Assembly (NCBI RefSeq): GCF_024494695.1 | Contig: NZ_JANHDP010000007.1 | Location: 1-64,000, forward strand | DNA from: Natronoarchaeum rubrum | Lineage (GTDB): Archaea > Halobacteriota > Halobacteria > Halobacteriales > Natronoarchaeaceae | DNA length: 64,000 nucleotides | Reading direction: 5' to 3' | In this document: positions 35,331 through 43,800 of the stretch, one piece after another | How positions within the stretch are numbered: the stretch's first letter is position 1 | Layout: every line of letters begins with the position of its first letter | The notes under the pieces: generated by a model | The model's input: the letters and a program-made list of their open reading frames with translations, nothing else | The model's database searches: none | Told to the model about the DNA's origin: nothing | Translations under genes and position numbers: made by a program

Positions 35331-35452
35331 AGCGACTCGGCAGTCACTTTTTGGCCCAGCTTTTGCGAGGCCGTGAGCGAGCGAAGCGAGCGAGCGGCCG
35401 AGACAAACGGTGGTCGCGACAGGGTACGGCGATCGAGTTCCGGCGTCCCTGA
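35298..35452. repeat. duplicated 3' end of thiolase flanking a hairpin
   Basis: The final 33 bases of the thiolase gene (35298-35330, including TGA) recur at 35420-35452 with one mismatch (G to A). The 89-base insert between them contains GGCCG / CGGCC arms enclosing a GAGCGAGCGAAGCGAGCGAG-like loop (about 35376-35400). This arrangement parallels the tRNA-Val and tRNA-Pro 3' ends. Confidence 0.9.
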
Positions 35453-35573
35453 GACCGGCTAACTGCGCTTTCTCACGACCGGACTCGCAGCGGCGTCGTG
35501 ACGCCGAAGCGTCGACCGACACCGACGCCGCGGCGTCGACGCCGACGCTCGCTTTCACGGACAGCGGCAGACA

Positions 35574-35580
35574 TTTTATG
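35574..35580 (+). promoter_or_regulatory. TATA-like box for ABC transporter operon
   Basis: TTTTATG centred about 28 bases before the GTG at 35605. It falls on the in-frame ATG at 35578, which therefore is unlikely to be the start. Decides in favour of GTG. Confidence 0.6.
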
Positions 35581-35604
35581 CTTGGTCAACAAGTCGCCGG
35601 TATC

Positions 35605-36381
35605 GTGACCGACCTCGCCATCGAGACGCGGGCGCTGACGAAACGCTACGGCGACGCCGTCGCCGTCGAAGATCTGACGCTGTCGATCACGCGGGGGAGC
35701 GTCTACGGCTTTCTCGGGCCGAACGGCGCCGGAAAGACGACGACGATGCGGATGCTGACGACGCTGACCAAGCCGACCTCGGGCACCGCGAGCGTCGCCG
35801 GCCAGTCGATCGAGGACCGCGACGACGTGACGCCACACATCGGCTACCTCCCCGAGGAGCCGCCGCTGTACGACGAGCTGACCGGACGCGAGCAGCTGGA
35901 GTACATCGCCGGGCTGCGGGACATCCCCGAGGACGAGGCCGACGAGCGCATCGATTCGATGCTCGACCGGTTCGACCTCGCAGGGGACGCCGACAAGCGC
36001 ATCGACGCCTACTCGAAGGGGATGCGCCAGAAGGTCGGCGTCATCCAGGCGGTGCTCCACGAGCCCGACGTGGTCTTTCTCGACGAGCCGACCAGCGGGC
36101 TCGACCCCCGCGCCGCGCGGACGATGCGCAACACCATCGCCGAGCTCGCCGAACAGGAGATGACCGTCTTCCTCTCGACGCACATCCTCCCCGTCGTCGA
36201 CGAACTCGCCGACACCGTCGGCGTGCTCCACGACGGTCGGCTGGTCGCTGAAGGGACGCCCGACGGGCTCAAAAACCGCGCCGAGGCCGGCGAGGAGCGC
36301 AGTCTCGAAGACGCGTTCCTCGACATCACGCACGACCACGGCGCCGAGCGGCTCGACGAGGAGTCTACGACCACGGTATGA
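35605..36381 (+). CDS. ABC transporter ATP-binding protein
   Basis: 258 residues, the size of a CcmA/NatA-type ATPase. Walker A GPNGAGKTTTMRML, signature YSKGMRQKVGVIQAVL, Walker B VVFLDEPTSGLDPRAA and H-loop LSTHILP are all present. GTG start set by the TATA-like box. Overlaps the permease gene by four bases, so it forms an ABC-2 exporter with it. Substrate unknown. Confidence 0.94.
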   Translation: MTDLAIETRALTKRYGDAVAVEDLTLSITRGSVYGFLGPNGAGKTTTMRMLTTLTKPTSGTASVAGQSIEDRDDVTPHIGYLPEEPPLYDELTGREQLEYIAGLRDIPEDEADERIDSMLDRFDLAGDADKRIDAYSKGMRQKVGVIQAVLHEPDVVFLDEPTSGLDPRAARTMRNTIAELAEQEMTVFLSTHILPVVDELADTVGVLHDGRLVAEGTPDGLKNRAEAGEERSLEDAFLDITHDHGAERLDEESTTTV

Positions 36382-38060
36382 GCGGCCGGCTCGACACGGG
36401 CCAGAGCGCGATCCCTCGACTCCGCGACGCGGCGCGGATCGCGCGCGTCGAGACGGTGCGCCACTACCGCCGCCAGCGCGAGCACTCCTGGCGCGCGTTT
36501 TCGGAGCTGTTTCTCGTCGCCGTCGCCGCGCTTGTCGTCGTCGGGCGAGTGCCCGGCGCCGAGGGATGGACCTACCCCGACCCCGGCGCGTACTACTACG
36601 CCGCGGCCGTGGCGTCCGGCGGCGCGGGGGCCGCGACCGGGACAGTGGCGACCGGTCAGGACGCCGCCGTCGCCGCGGTGCGGGGGTTCGCCGGCATCGC
36701 GTTCGTGCTCGTCGCGCTGGTGACGATGCTCTGGACGACGAAGGGACAGGGCTGGCGCGAGCGCGACGACGGGCTGCTCACGACGCTGCCGGTCGGGACG
36801 ATCGTCGTCGGCGACGCGCTGGCCAAGACGATCAAGGCCGGGCGATTCCTCTCGCTGGCGATCGTCGGGGGCGCCGCCGCGTTCGCGCTCGGCTCCGGGC
36901 GTCCGCTCGGCGCCCTCGGCCTCGTCGTCGCGGCCGCCGGGCTCGTCGCGACGGCGACCGCCTGCGGCTACGTCGCCGGGCTCGCGGCGCTGGTCGCGCT
37001 CCGGCGCTCGGCGTTCGTCCGCGAGCACCGGCTGCTCGTCGGGTCGCCGCTGGTCATGCTGTACTTCGGGCTGTTCGTCGGGAGCCGGCAGGCCGGCGCG
37101 CTGCTGGCCGAGTGGCCGATCGCGTGGCACGCCGACGTCGCGCTGGCGTCGATCGGCGGCGGCGAGCCTCGGCTCGCGGCCGCCGCACTGGTCGGGACGC
37201 CGCTGGCGCTCGCGGGGCTCTGGGCCGTCGCGACGCGGTTGGCCGGACTGGCGTGGCTCGCCGACCCGCCGAAAGCGCCCGAGTCCGACGCCGGAGCCGA
37301 ACCGGCGGGACTGCTCGGGACGCTCGACAAACCGCTCGCAGCGACCTGCTCCCGGCCGACGCGCGCCGTGACCCGGGCACTCTGGCTTCGGGTGCGCCGC
37401 AGACCGCAGGCGCTGCTGTACGTGTTTCTCCCGCTCGTGGTGTTGCTCTCGGTGGGCTACGAGTTCGCCCGCGCCGTCCCGAGCGCGCTGCCGGCGCTGG
37501 TGGCCGTCTACGGCGCCGGCGCCGTCGGCGCCGGGGCGACGCTGAACCCGCTGGGCAACGAGGGGCGCGGGCTCCCGGCGACGCTGACGACGCCGGGGAG
37601 CGCCCGGCACGTCGTCCGGGGGTATCTCGTCTCGGCGGCGCTGCCCGGCGGCCTCCTCGTCGCGACCCTGACCGCCGGCGTCGCAGCGGCGGCGTCCGGA
37701 TCGATCGCCGTCGCGGCGAGCGCGGGGTTGTTCGGCGCGGCGCTGTCGATCTTGCTGCCGGCGATCGCGATCGGCGTCGGAACGGTACTCCCGGAGTTCG
37801 ACGCGATCCGCCCCGCCGAGAACGCCGGCGTGACGGTGCCCCACGTCTACGCCGTCGTCGCGTACTCCGGAGCGATCGGCGCCGTCGGAGCGCCGGTGCT
37901 CGCGGGGCTGTACCTCGCCGGCCCCGGGAGCTCTGGGGTGCCGGCGGGTCCCGCCGCCGTCGCGGGCGCCGCGGGGACGCTGCTCGTCGCCGGTGCGCTC
38001 GCCGGACTGAGCTATCGGCGCGCCGTCCGGACGTTCGAGACGTACCTCGTCGGCGAGTGA
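36378..38060 (+). CDS. ABC transporter permease
   Basis: 560 residues with about twelve membrane segments and an unusually Gly/Ala-rich composition. N-terminal ARIARVETVRHYRRQREHSW is a cytoplasmic amphipathic start as in ABC-2 type permeases. A hydrophilic linker (about 295-335) divides two halves, suggesting an internally duplicated permease that works as monomer or pseudo-dimer with the ATPase upstream. The ATGA overlap shows translational coupling. Substrate cannot be told from sequence. Confidence 0.88.
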   Translation: MSGRLDTGQSAIPRLRDAARIARVETVRHYRRQREHSWRAFSELFLVAVAALVVVGRVPGAEGWTYPDPGAYYYAAAVASGGAGAATGTVATGQDAAVAAVRGFAGIAFVLVALVTMLWTTKGQGWRERDDGLLTTLPVGTIVVGDALAKTIKAGRFLSLAIVGGAAAFALGSGRPLGALGLVVAAAGLVATATACGYVAGLAALVALRRSAFVREHRLLVGSPLVMLYFGLFVGSRQAGALLAEWPIAWHADVALASIGGGEPRLAAAALVGTPLALAGLWAVATRLAGLAWLADPPKAPESDAGAEPAGLLGTLDKPLAATCSRPTRAVTRALWLRVRRRPQALLYVFLPLVVLLSVGYEFARAVPSALPALVAVYGAGAVGAGATLNPLGNEGRGLPATLTTPGSARHVVRGYLVSAALPGGLLVATLTAGVAAAASGSIAVAASAGLFGAALSILLPAIAIGVGTVLPEFDAIRPAENAGVTVPHVYAVVAYSGAIGAVGAPVLAGLYLAGPGSSGVPAGPAAVAGAAGTLLVAGALAGLSYRRAVRTFETYLVGE

Positions 38061-38144
38061 CGGCGCGTCCGACCGCGTCGCCGTCGTTCGGTCGCCCGGC
38101 CGCTACCACTAACCGTTTTAAACTTCTGTGCCCTAACTCCTCGC

Positions 38145-38417
38145 ATGGCCGACAAGCCGACCTCCGGCGAGATCCTCGGCGTACCGTACAACTTCGAGCG
38201 ACCGAACTTCCGGCGCATGCTCTCGTCGTACTGGGAGCCCGGCGAGGGGATGCTCGTCGAGAAGCCGTTCGGCGTCGGCTACACCCTGAACCTCGCGAAC
38301 TGGCGCTCGTGGATCGTGCTGGCCGTCGCCGGCGCGCTCCTCTGGCACGAACAGGGCGGGAGCGAGGACGACGACGCGAAGGACGAACCCGTCGAGGTCG
38401 TCGTCGACGACGACTGA
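38145..38417 (+). CDS. small membrane protein, DUF5808-like
   Basis: 90 residues. Soluble N-terminus GEILGVPYNFERPNFRRMLSSYWEPGEGMLVEKPFGVGYTLN is followed by one membrane segment (about 53-69) and an acidic C-terminal tail. The GxxYNFxxP-x-WxPG pattern matches haloarchaeal DUF5808 proteins from memory. Function unknown. Upstream CGTTTTAAACTT near 38115 is a TATA-like box. Confidence 0.8.
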   Translation: MADKPTSGEILGVPYNFERPNFRRMLSSYWEPGEGMLVEKPFGVGYTLNLANWRSWIVLAVAGALLWHEQGGSEDDDAKDEPVEVVVDDD

Positions 38418-38455
38418 TCGACGGCTATTTTCGCCGCCGGCGTCCACCGCCGGGT

Positions 38456-38995
38456 ATGATCCGTTTCGTCACCGGCAACGAAGGGAAAGTCCGCGAAGCC
38501 CGCGAGTACCTGCCGGCCGATGTCGAGCAGGTCGACTACGACTACGCCGAAGTCCAGAGCGACGACCTCGAAACGATCGTCCGGCGGGGCGCCCGCGAGG
38601 CGTACGAGGAACTGGGTGCCAACGGAGGGGTACTCGTGGATGACACCGGACTGTTCGTCGAGGCTCTTGCGGGGTTCCCCGGACCGTACTCGGCGTACGT
38701 CGACGACACGCTCGGCATCGAGCGCGTCTGGAAGCTCACGGAGTCCGAGGAGAACCGCAAAGCTGCGTTCCGAACCGTGATGGCCTACTACGACGGCGAG
38801 GACCTCGCGACGTTCGAGGGGTCGGTCCGCGGGCGGATCGTCGCGCCGCGGGGCGACAGCGGGTTCGGCTACGATCCGATCTTCGAGTACGACGGCGAGA
38901 CGTTCGCCGAGATGAGCACGGACGAAAAGAACGCGATCTCCCACCGCGGGCGAGCCCTCGAAAAGTTCGCCGACTGGCTGGCCGAACGGGAGTAG
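38456..38995 (+). CDS. non-canonical purine NTP pyrophosphatase (XTP/dITP)
   Basis: 179 residues. The HAM1/RdgB signatures are plain: FVTGNEGKVREAREYL, VDDTGLFVEALAGFPGPYS and GFGYDPIFEYDGETFAEM. Cleaves ITP, dITP and XTP to monophosphates, keeping inosine out of nucleic acids. ATG at 38456 chosen because the long upstream extension is a shadow of the permease gene. It lies 38 bases after the DUF5808 gene, same strand. Confidence 0.94.
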   Translation: MIRFVTGNEGKVREAREYLPADVEQVDYDYAEVQSDDLETIVRRGAREAYEELGANGGVLVDDTGLFVEALAGFPGPYSAYVDDTLGIERVWKLTESEENRKAAFRTVMAYYDGEDLATFEGSVRGRIVAPRGDSGFGYDPIFEYDGETFAEMSTDEKNAISHRGRALEKFADWLAERE

Positions 38996-39013
38996 TTCTA
39001 CGGTAACACCCGA

Positions 39014-39166
39014 TCAACTATCGGAGGGCGAGCAGACGCGGTGGCACTCCCGACAGCGAAACTCCGAGCGCCACCCTCCGCCCGTCGCGTACCGCTTCTC
39101 GTAGGCGTCGACGGCGCCACACTCCGGACAGACATCCGGCGGATCGTCGCTGCTGGACACACGCAT
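39014..39166 (-). CDS. 50-residue zinc-ribbon protein
   Basis: Starts MRVSSSDDPPDVCPECGAVD; two Cys pairs (CPECG at 13-17 and CRECHRVC near 38-45) give a zinc ribbon. Such CPxCG proteins are common and mostly uncharacterised in haloarchaea; some regulate stress or biofilm. The frame extends far upstream as a shadow of the next gene, so this ATG is the sensible start. Convergent with the ITPase. Confidence 0.75.
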   Translation of the reverse strand: MRVSSSDDPPDVCPECGAVDAYEKRYATGGGWRSEFRCRECHRVCSPSDS

Positions 39167-39204
39167 CGCAGGGCGCAGATAGAAAAGAAGGTTCGGCCAG
39201 CGGT

Positions 39205-39696
39205 TTACTCGCGGGGATCCCGGTCCGGCCCCGGGTACTCGCCCCCGACGACGGCGTCGTAGAGACTCGCCGGATCGAACACGGCGTCGAACGCCTTCGG
39301 ATGCCGGACGCTCATCGCGATCCGTCCCTGGAGGCGGGCCGCGGTCTCGACGCTGCCGAGTTCCTCGTCGAACGACAGTACGTGCGCGGCGTCGCCGCGG
39401 TAGGCGCTGGCCAGCGCGGGCTGGTCGCCCGGCGGATGCTCGACCGGCACGCGCTCGCGCTCGATTCGGTCGCGCCAGTCGGTGGCGAACTCGGCATCGG
39501 CGAGGTCGGCGATCACCGCTTCGGCGTCGTCCAGCAGGTGGTCGCTGGCGACGAGGTCGATCCACGAGTGCGAGCGGACGTGATCGAGCGCCGCGCGGGC
39601 GGGCCCGCCGACGAGCGCGTCGGCGGCGAGCACGTCGGCACCTGCGACGATCCGTGCGGGATCGGGCGCGTCGCTCGTCCTCGGTGTATCACTCAT
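39205..39696 (-). CDS. PIN-like haloarchaeal protein, DUF7384-like
   Basis: 163 residues. GADVLAADALVGGPARAALDHV and ASDHLLDDAEAVIADLADAEF followed by GDAAHVLSFDEELGSVE form a PIN-domain-like alternation of hydrophobic and acidic stretches. Whether the catalytic acids of an RNase are present is unclear. The family recalls DUF7384 from memory. The ATG at 39696 overlaps the stop of the 34-residue gene upstream (ATGAGTGA). Confidence 0.78.
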   Translation of the reverse strand: MSDTPRTSDAPDPARIVAGADVLAADALVGGPARAALDHVRSHSWIDLVASDHLLDDAEAVIADLADAEFATDWRDRIERERVPVEHPPGDQPALASAYRGDAAHVLSFDEELGSVETAARLQGRIAMSVRHPKAFDAVFDPASLYDAVVGGEYPGPDRDPRE

Positions 39697-39793
39697 CCGC
39701 ATCCGCCTCGCGGTGGCGCGCCAGCGCGTCGCTCACGGCGTCCTCGTCGACGTCCCAGCGCTCGGCTCGGTCGAACAGCTCCGCCCAAGTCAT
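39689..39793 (-). CDS. 34-residue protein overlapping PIN-like gene
   Basis: MTWAELFDRAERWDVDEDAV followed by SDALARHREADADE. Its stop TGA overlaps the start of the PIN-like gene by eight bases (ATGAGTGA), the layout of a coupled pair. A TATA-like block (CTTTTGTGAT on the minus strand) lies about 28 bases before its ATG. It has a helical, charged sequence, with no similarity I can name. Could be an antitoxin-like or accessory partner. Confidence 0.6.
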   Translation of the reverse strand: MTWAELFDRAERWDVDEDAVSDALARHREADADE

Positions 39794-39872
39794 AGTCCTA
39801 CGGAGGCGTGGACATCACAAAAGCGGACCGGAGCCGATCGGGTCCGCCGGGCGTCGTACGCCCGTCTGACGG

Positions 39873-39879
39873 GTGTTTA
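39873..39879 (+). promoter_or_regulatory. TATA-like box in gene-free gap
   Basis: TGTTTAAGTC near 39871-39880 is a good haloarchaeal TATA match on the plus strand, but no plus-strand gene follows before 40628. If active it would start a noncoding RNA near 39900. The gap 39794-40092 otherwise holds no supported gene. Confidence 0.35.
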
Positions 39880-39973
39880 AGTCGCCTCCGCGCCTGTCAT
39901 CCGACGGGCGCGCACTGGCCTTTCATCCCATCCTCCCGACTCGCGCGCCCGCACACCGCTCTCCCCCATCTCT

Positions 39974-40006
39974 CCGCGGCGGCGTGTCCCCCGCACACCG
40001 CCGCGG
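39974..40006. terminator. GC-rich hairpin, possible transcript end
   Basis: CCGCGGCGG (39974-39982) pairs with CCGCCGCGG (39998-40006), nine pairs and a 15-base loop, followed on the plus strand by CGTTTCCCC. It is about 90 bases beyond the stop of the minus-strand winged-helix gene and could end either that transcript or a plus-strand RNA from the TATA-like box at 39873. Confidence 0.4.
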
Positions 40007-40092
40007 CGCTCCCGTCGTTTCCCCCTGTTCAGTGACGACGCCGTCGAACGGACGGCGCGGCGAGACGAATCAGAAAGATCGGCGAGACGCCG

Positions 40093-40374
40093 TCACTCGG
40101 CGCAGGTCCCCGGCTCGGCGCAGCCGTCGGCTGCCGCCATGGCCTCCTCGTCGAGCTCGTAGAGGCTCTGGCGGGCGTCGGCGAAGTAGACGTCCTCGTC
40201 GACGATACCGATCTCCTCCAGGCGCTCCAGCGCGTAGCGGACGGTTCGGGCCGACAGCATCGACTCCTCGACGATCTGTTTCTGGGTCAGCGGCCCGTCG
40301 TACTCGAGTACTTTGAACACCAGCTTCGCGCTCGGCGGAAGGTCTTCGATGTCCTCCCCGTCAGTGCCAGCCAT
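40093..40374 (-). CDS. winged-helix transcription regulator
   Basis: 93 residues. PPSAKLVFKVLEYDGPLTQKQIVEESMLSARTVRYALERL is a complete winged-helix DNA-binding domain, MarR/TrmB-like, with recognition helix at about 40-52, and DEDVYFADARQSLYEL the wing. C-terminal CAEPGTCAE adds two Cys of unknown use. The start is the ATG at 40374; a TATA-like CTTTATGC lies about 28 bases before it on the minus strand. It is divergent from the EMC6-like gene and might control it. Confidence 0.86.
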   Translation of the reverse strand: MAGTDGEDIEDLPPSAKLVFKVLEYDGPLTQKQIVEESMLSARTVRYALERLEEIGIVDEDVYFADARQSLYELDEEAMAAADGCAEPGTCAE

Positions 40375-40627
40375 CGTTACGAATCGAAAGGTCCCAGCAG
40401 CATAAAGATTGATACGACGAGTTCTCCCCGCCGAACAGTTCGGCCGATCGGACCGACGAACCGCGCCGGACGGCGGCGTCCGTCTCAGATCTTCGGGGCG
40501 GTCGAGCGGCGAAGCGACACAGCCGGAGCCATCGACGCCGAGTCCCAGACCCGTACTGTCGCTCTCCGGACGCGATTCCTGAGGCCCAAGCGAACGGCTT
40601 TTTACGGCAGGTCTCCGAGCACACCGT

Positions 40628-40945
40628 ATGTCGACCGAAACAGCCGATGGGAGGGAGTCACACCTCCGGTCGGTCACCATCACGACGATCACCGCGCTCG
40701 CGGGCGTCGGCGCCGCCATCGCGTCGGCGTACGTCACCGGCGACGTGAGCGCGGTCGAGGCCGCGAAGAACCAGCAAGCCCAGCTGGTCGTGCTCGCGGC
40801 CATCGTCGTACAGTACCCGCTGTTCAGCGTCATGGGCTACGACGACTTCGGGGGCGTCAAGGACTACCTGTTCGTCGCGTTCATGACGTTCTCGCTGTGG
40901 TTCATCACGTGGGGAATCATCCTGATGACCGGCGTCACCTTCTAA
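40628..40945 (+). CDS. EMC6-like membrane protein
   Basis: 105 residues with three membrane segments (about 17-36, 48-66, 81-101). The arrangement and the NQQAQLVVLAAIVVQYPL and FVAFMTFSLWFITWGIIL segments match archaeal proteins annotated EMC6-like, distant relatives of the eukaryotic membrane-insertion complex subunit; that annotation is from memory. Ends one base before ABCE1's ATG, so probably co-transcribed. A TATA-like GCTTTTTACG near 40597 precedes the start by about 28. Confidence 0.82.
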   Translation: MSTETADGRESHLRSVTITTITALAGVGAAIASAYVTGDVSAVEAAKNQQAQLVVLAAIVVQYPLFSVMGYDDFGGVKDYLFVAFMTFSLWFITWGIILMTGVTF

Positions 40946-40946
40946 C

Positions 40947-42761
40947 ATGGCGAGCGACAGTATCGCCGTCGTCGACCTGGAGCGGTGCCAGCCCGACCGG
41001 TGCAACTACGAGTGCAAGAACTACTGCCCGCCGAACCGCACCGGCAAGGAGTGCATCACGCTCCGGGGCGAGGAGGCCGAGGAAGGCCAGCCCGAGCAGG
41101 TGCGCATCTCCGAGGAGATCTGTCTGGGCGAGACCTGCGGCATCTGCGTCGAGAAGTGCCCCTTCGACGCGATCGAGATCATCAACCTGCCCCAGGAACT
41201 CGAGAACGACCCCTCACACCGCTACGGCGAGAACGCGTTCTCGCTGTACGGGCTGCCGGTCCCCGAAGAGGGGCAGGTGACCGGCATCCTCGGACCGAAC
41301 GGGATCGGGAAGACGACCGCCGTCCGAATTCTGGCCGGCGAGATGGCGCCGAACCTCGGGCAGCACGCGGAGCCGCCGGACTGGGACGAAGTGCTCGACG
41401 AGTTCCGGGGCACCGAACTGCAGGACTACATCGCCGCCGTGCGCGACGGCGACGTCAGCGTCGCGCGCAAACCGCAGTACGTCGACGAGATCCCCGGCCA
41501 GTTCGACGGCAACACGCGCCAGCTGCTCGAACGGACCGACGAGCGCGGCGAGCTGGACTACCTCGTCGATCGCATGGAGATCCGCCCGGTGATGGATCAG
41601 GACATCGACAACCTCTCGGGCGGCGAGCTCCAGCGCGTCGCCATCGCGGCGTGTCTCGCGCGGGACGCCGACTTCTACTTCCTCGACGAGATCACGCCCT
41701 ACCTCGACATCGGCCAGCGGATGACCGTCGCTCGCCTGATCCGCGAGCTCGCCGAGGAGGGCGACCGCTCGATGCTGGTCGTCGAGCACGACCTCGCAAT
41801 TTTGGACCTGCTCGCGGACACGCTTCACGTCGCCTACGGGAGCCCCGGCGCGTACGGCGTCGTCACCGACCCGAAGTCGGTGCGCAACGGGATCAACGAG
41901 TACCTCTCGGGCTACCTCGAGAACGAGAACATGCGGATCCGGCCGAACCCGATCGAGTTCGAGGAACACGCCCCCCGACCGGTGAGCACGGCCGACACGC
42001 TCGTAGAGTACCCCGACGTCTCGAAGAGCTACGGCGAGGGCGAGTTCTCGCTCGACGTCGAGGGCGGCGAGATCCGGCGCAACGAGGTGCTGGGGATCGT
42101 CGGCCCGAACGGGATCGGGAAGTCGACGTTCGCGAAGCTGCTCGCGGGCGCGCTCGAACCCGACGAGGGGGACCTCGACTTCGAGCTCGACATCGCCTAC
42201 AAGCCCCAGTACATCGACATCGACCAGCCGATGCGGGTCGACGCGTTCCTGTCGTCGATCACCGACCAGTTCGGCTCGTCGTACTGGAACACCGAAATCG
42301 CCGAGCCCCTGCAGCTCGAACGGATCATGGAGCAGAACCTCACCGACCTCTCGGGCGGCGAGCGCCAACGCGTCGCCATCGCGGCGACGCTCTCGGAGTC
42401 GGCCGACCTGTTCCTGCTCGACGAGCCCTCGGCGCACCTCGACGTCGAACAGCGCGTGCAGGCGACCAGCGCGATCCGGCGCTACGCCGAGCAGCAAAAC
42501 GCCACGGTGCTCGTGATCGACCACGACATGTACATGATGGACCTGCTGGCCGACCGTCTGATGGTGTTCGACGGCGAGCCCGCCGAGCACGGCCACGCCG
42601 GCCAGCCCCAGGAGATGCGCTCGGGCATGAACGACTTCCTCTCGAATCTGGATATCACGTTCCGGCGCGACGAGCGCGTCGGCCGCCCGCGCATCAACAA
42701 GCCCGACAGCCAGCTGGATCGCCAGCAGAAGAAAGACGGCGAGTACTACTACTCGGTCTGA
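40947..42761 (+). CDS. ribosome recycling ATPase ABCE1/RLI
   Basis: 604 residues. N-terminal ferredoxin-like domain with eight Cys (RCQPDRCNYECKNYCPP, then CLGETCGICVEKCP) for two 4Fe-4S clusters. Two ABC domains follow: Walker A GPNGIGKTT (116-124) and GPNGIGKST (about 386-394), signatures LSGGELQRVAIA and LSGGERQRVAIA. Splits ribosomes after termination. C-terminal GRPRINKPDSQLDRQQKKDG is typical. Co-transcribed with the EMC6-like gene. Confidence 0.96.
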   Translation: MASDSIAVVDLERCQPDRCNYECKNYCPPNRTGKECITLRGEEAEEGQPEQVRISEEICLGETCGICVEKCPFDAIEIINLPQELENDPSHRYGENAFSLYGLPVPEEGQVTGILGPNGIGKTTAVRILAGEMAPNLGQHAEPPDWDEVLDEFRGTELQDYIAAVRDGDVSVARKPQYVDEIPGQFDGNTRQLLERTDERGELDYLVDRMEIRPVMDQDIDNLSGGELQRVAIAACLARDADFYFLDEITPYLDIGQRMTVARLIRELAEEGDRSMLVVEHDLAILDLLADTLHVAYGSPGAYGVVTDPKSVRNGINEYLSGYLENENMRIRPNPIEFEEHAPRPVSTADTLVEYPDVSKSYGEGEFSLDVEGGEIRRNEVLGIVGPNGIGKSTFAKLLAGALEPDEGDLDFELDIAYKPQYIDIDQPMRVDAFLSSITDQFGSSYWNTEIAEPLQLERIMEQNLTDLSGGERQRVAIAATLSESADLFLLDEPSAHLDVEQRVQATSAIRRYAEQQNATVLVIDHDMYMMDLLADRLMVFDGEPAEHGHAGQPQEMRSGMNDFLSNLDITFRRDERVGRPRINKPDSQLDRQQKKDGEYYYSV

Positions 42762-42811
42762 GGCGGCCCGACGCGGCGCTCCGTTTTTTCCGGTTCGTAA
42801 CGATGCCGATT

Positions 42812-42931
42812 CGTAGCGGCGCGCAGGCCCCGTAGCGGCGCGCAGACTCCACAGCGGCGTCCAGCGCGGGGAGACGCCGCTGCGCGACCGCTATCGCGAG
42901 ACGCCTGCACCGACCGCTATCGTGGGACGCC
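42812..42931. repeat. 19-bp and 26-bp period tandem repeats
   Basis: CGTAGCGGCGCGCAG recurs at 42812-42826 and 42831-42845, with a diverged third copy at 42850-42864 (19-bp period). Then a 21-base unit CGACCGCTATCG... occurs at 42885-42905 and 42911-42931 with two mismatches (26-bp period). The last copy runs into GGGACGCCGAAGC, the core of the 22-bp repeat at 179-244. Confidence 0.8.
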
Positions 42932-43771
42932 GAAGCGGAAACTGGTACCGTACAGAGGGGGTCACCGGCAACGATCGAGACGACCGTCAGCGTTCCCGAG
43001 CGTTCGGGGGTAGGATTAGCTTTCCTCGCGAGGCACCCGGCTGCCCTCACGAGAGGACACGGTTCCGAGGCGCCGACTGGTGGTATCGGCCGGTAAGATG
43101 ACCTTAATTCGGGTTTTGCTACGGCAGCGTCGGATCCGTGGCGAACTGTCGCCGGCGTTGCGCGCCGCCCGATGACGTGACCACCTACGCACTGCAGACG
43201 CGACTACCTCTGCACCGCAGACGCGACGACGTACGTGCCACAGGTATCGTGCCGGTGCAGGCGTCCGCGGCCAACGCAGCGCATCGAGCGCCCCCGCGAT
43301 GCTCGCTCGCGCGTGTGACTAAGAGAATCGTCCGAAGTCCGGCGTCGACGACGCCGCGGCGTCGCGTGCGCGAACCGTGCTGTGGCGTCGGACGACGCGA
43401 CGTGTGATCCGCCAGCTTCGGGCCGATCCAGACCGCGCTCCGGCGTCGAGCTGCGCTCGCCGGGCTGCGGCCTCGACGACCCCGGGCGATGCCCGCGCGG
43501 CCCGCGGTAACGGTCTCGTATTCCCTACCCCGCCGGGGTAACCGCAGCGTTTCGACCCGGCGAAACGGGCTTAACAGACGCTCTGACGAGCTTACTGGGA
43601 GTAGACCGATCGTGAGAGCGCGTAGGTCGCTCTTTCGCGGCGGCGAGCGCACCCCGCAGATCACGCAAGTACCTGAGGTCGAAGCCGACGCCGACGCGTC
43701 CGGCAGGTGCAACAACACGCAACCAAGAATCGCTATAGACGCAGCTTCGGATGGTAAAGCCGCGAAAATCG

Positions 43772-43782
43772 CTTTATGTATA
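43772..43782 (+). promoter_or_regulatory. TATA-like box for Tat-exported protein
   Basis: CTTTATGTATA centred about 25 bases before the ATG at 43801. Supports this start rather than the ATG at 43834. Confidence 0.6.
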
Positions 43783-43800
43783 CCTCGATCCTACCCGTGT

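Larger units (their letters stand above)
42762..43800. other. gene-poor kilobase with repeats
   Basis: No supported protein gene was found on either strand: long reading frames are Arg/Ala shadows without normal codon bias. The first part (42812-42931) holds short tandem repeats. The rest is mixed, with a lower-GC stretch near 43000-43130 and a possible TATA-like GGGCTTAAC near 43570. It could contain an unrecognised RNA gene or the remains of decayed genes. Confidence 0.6.

Noticed and set aside
43185..43718. Minus-strand 177-codon frame in the gene-free kilobase
   Set aside because: Composition (Arg, Ser, Leu) and codon use look random; no motif or neighbour support.
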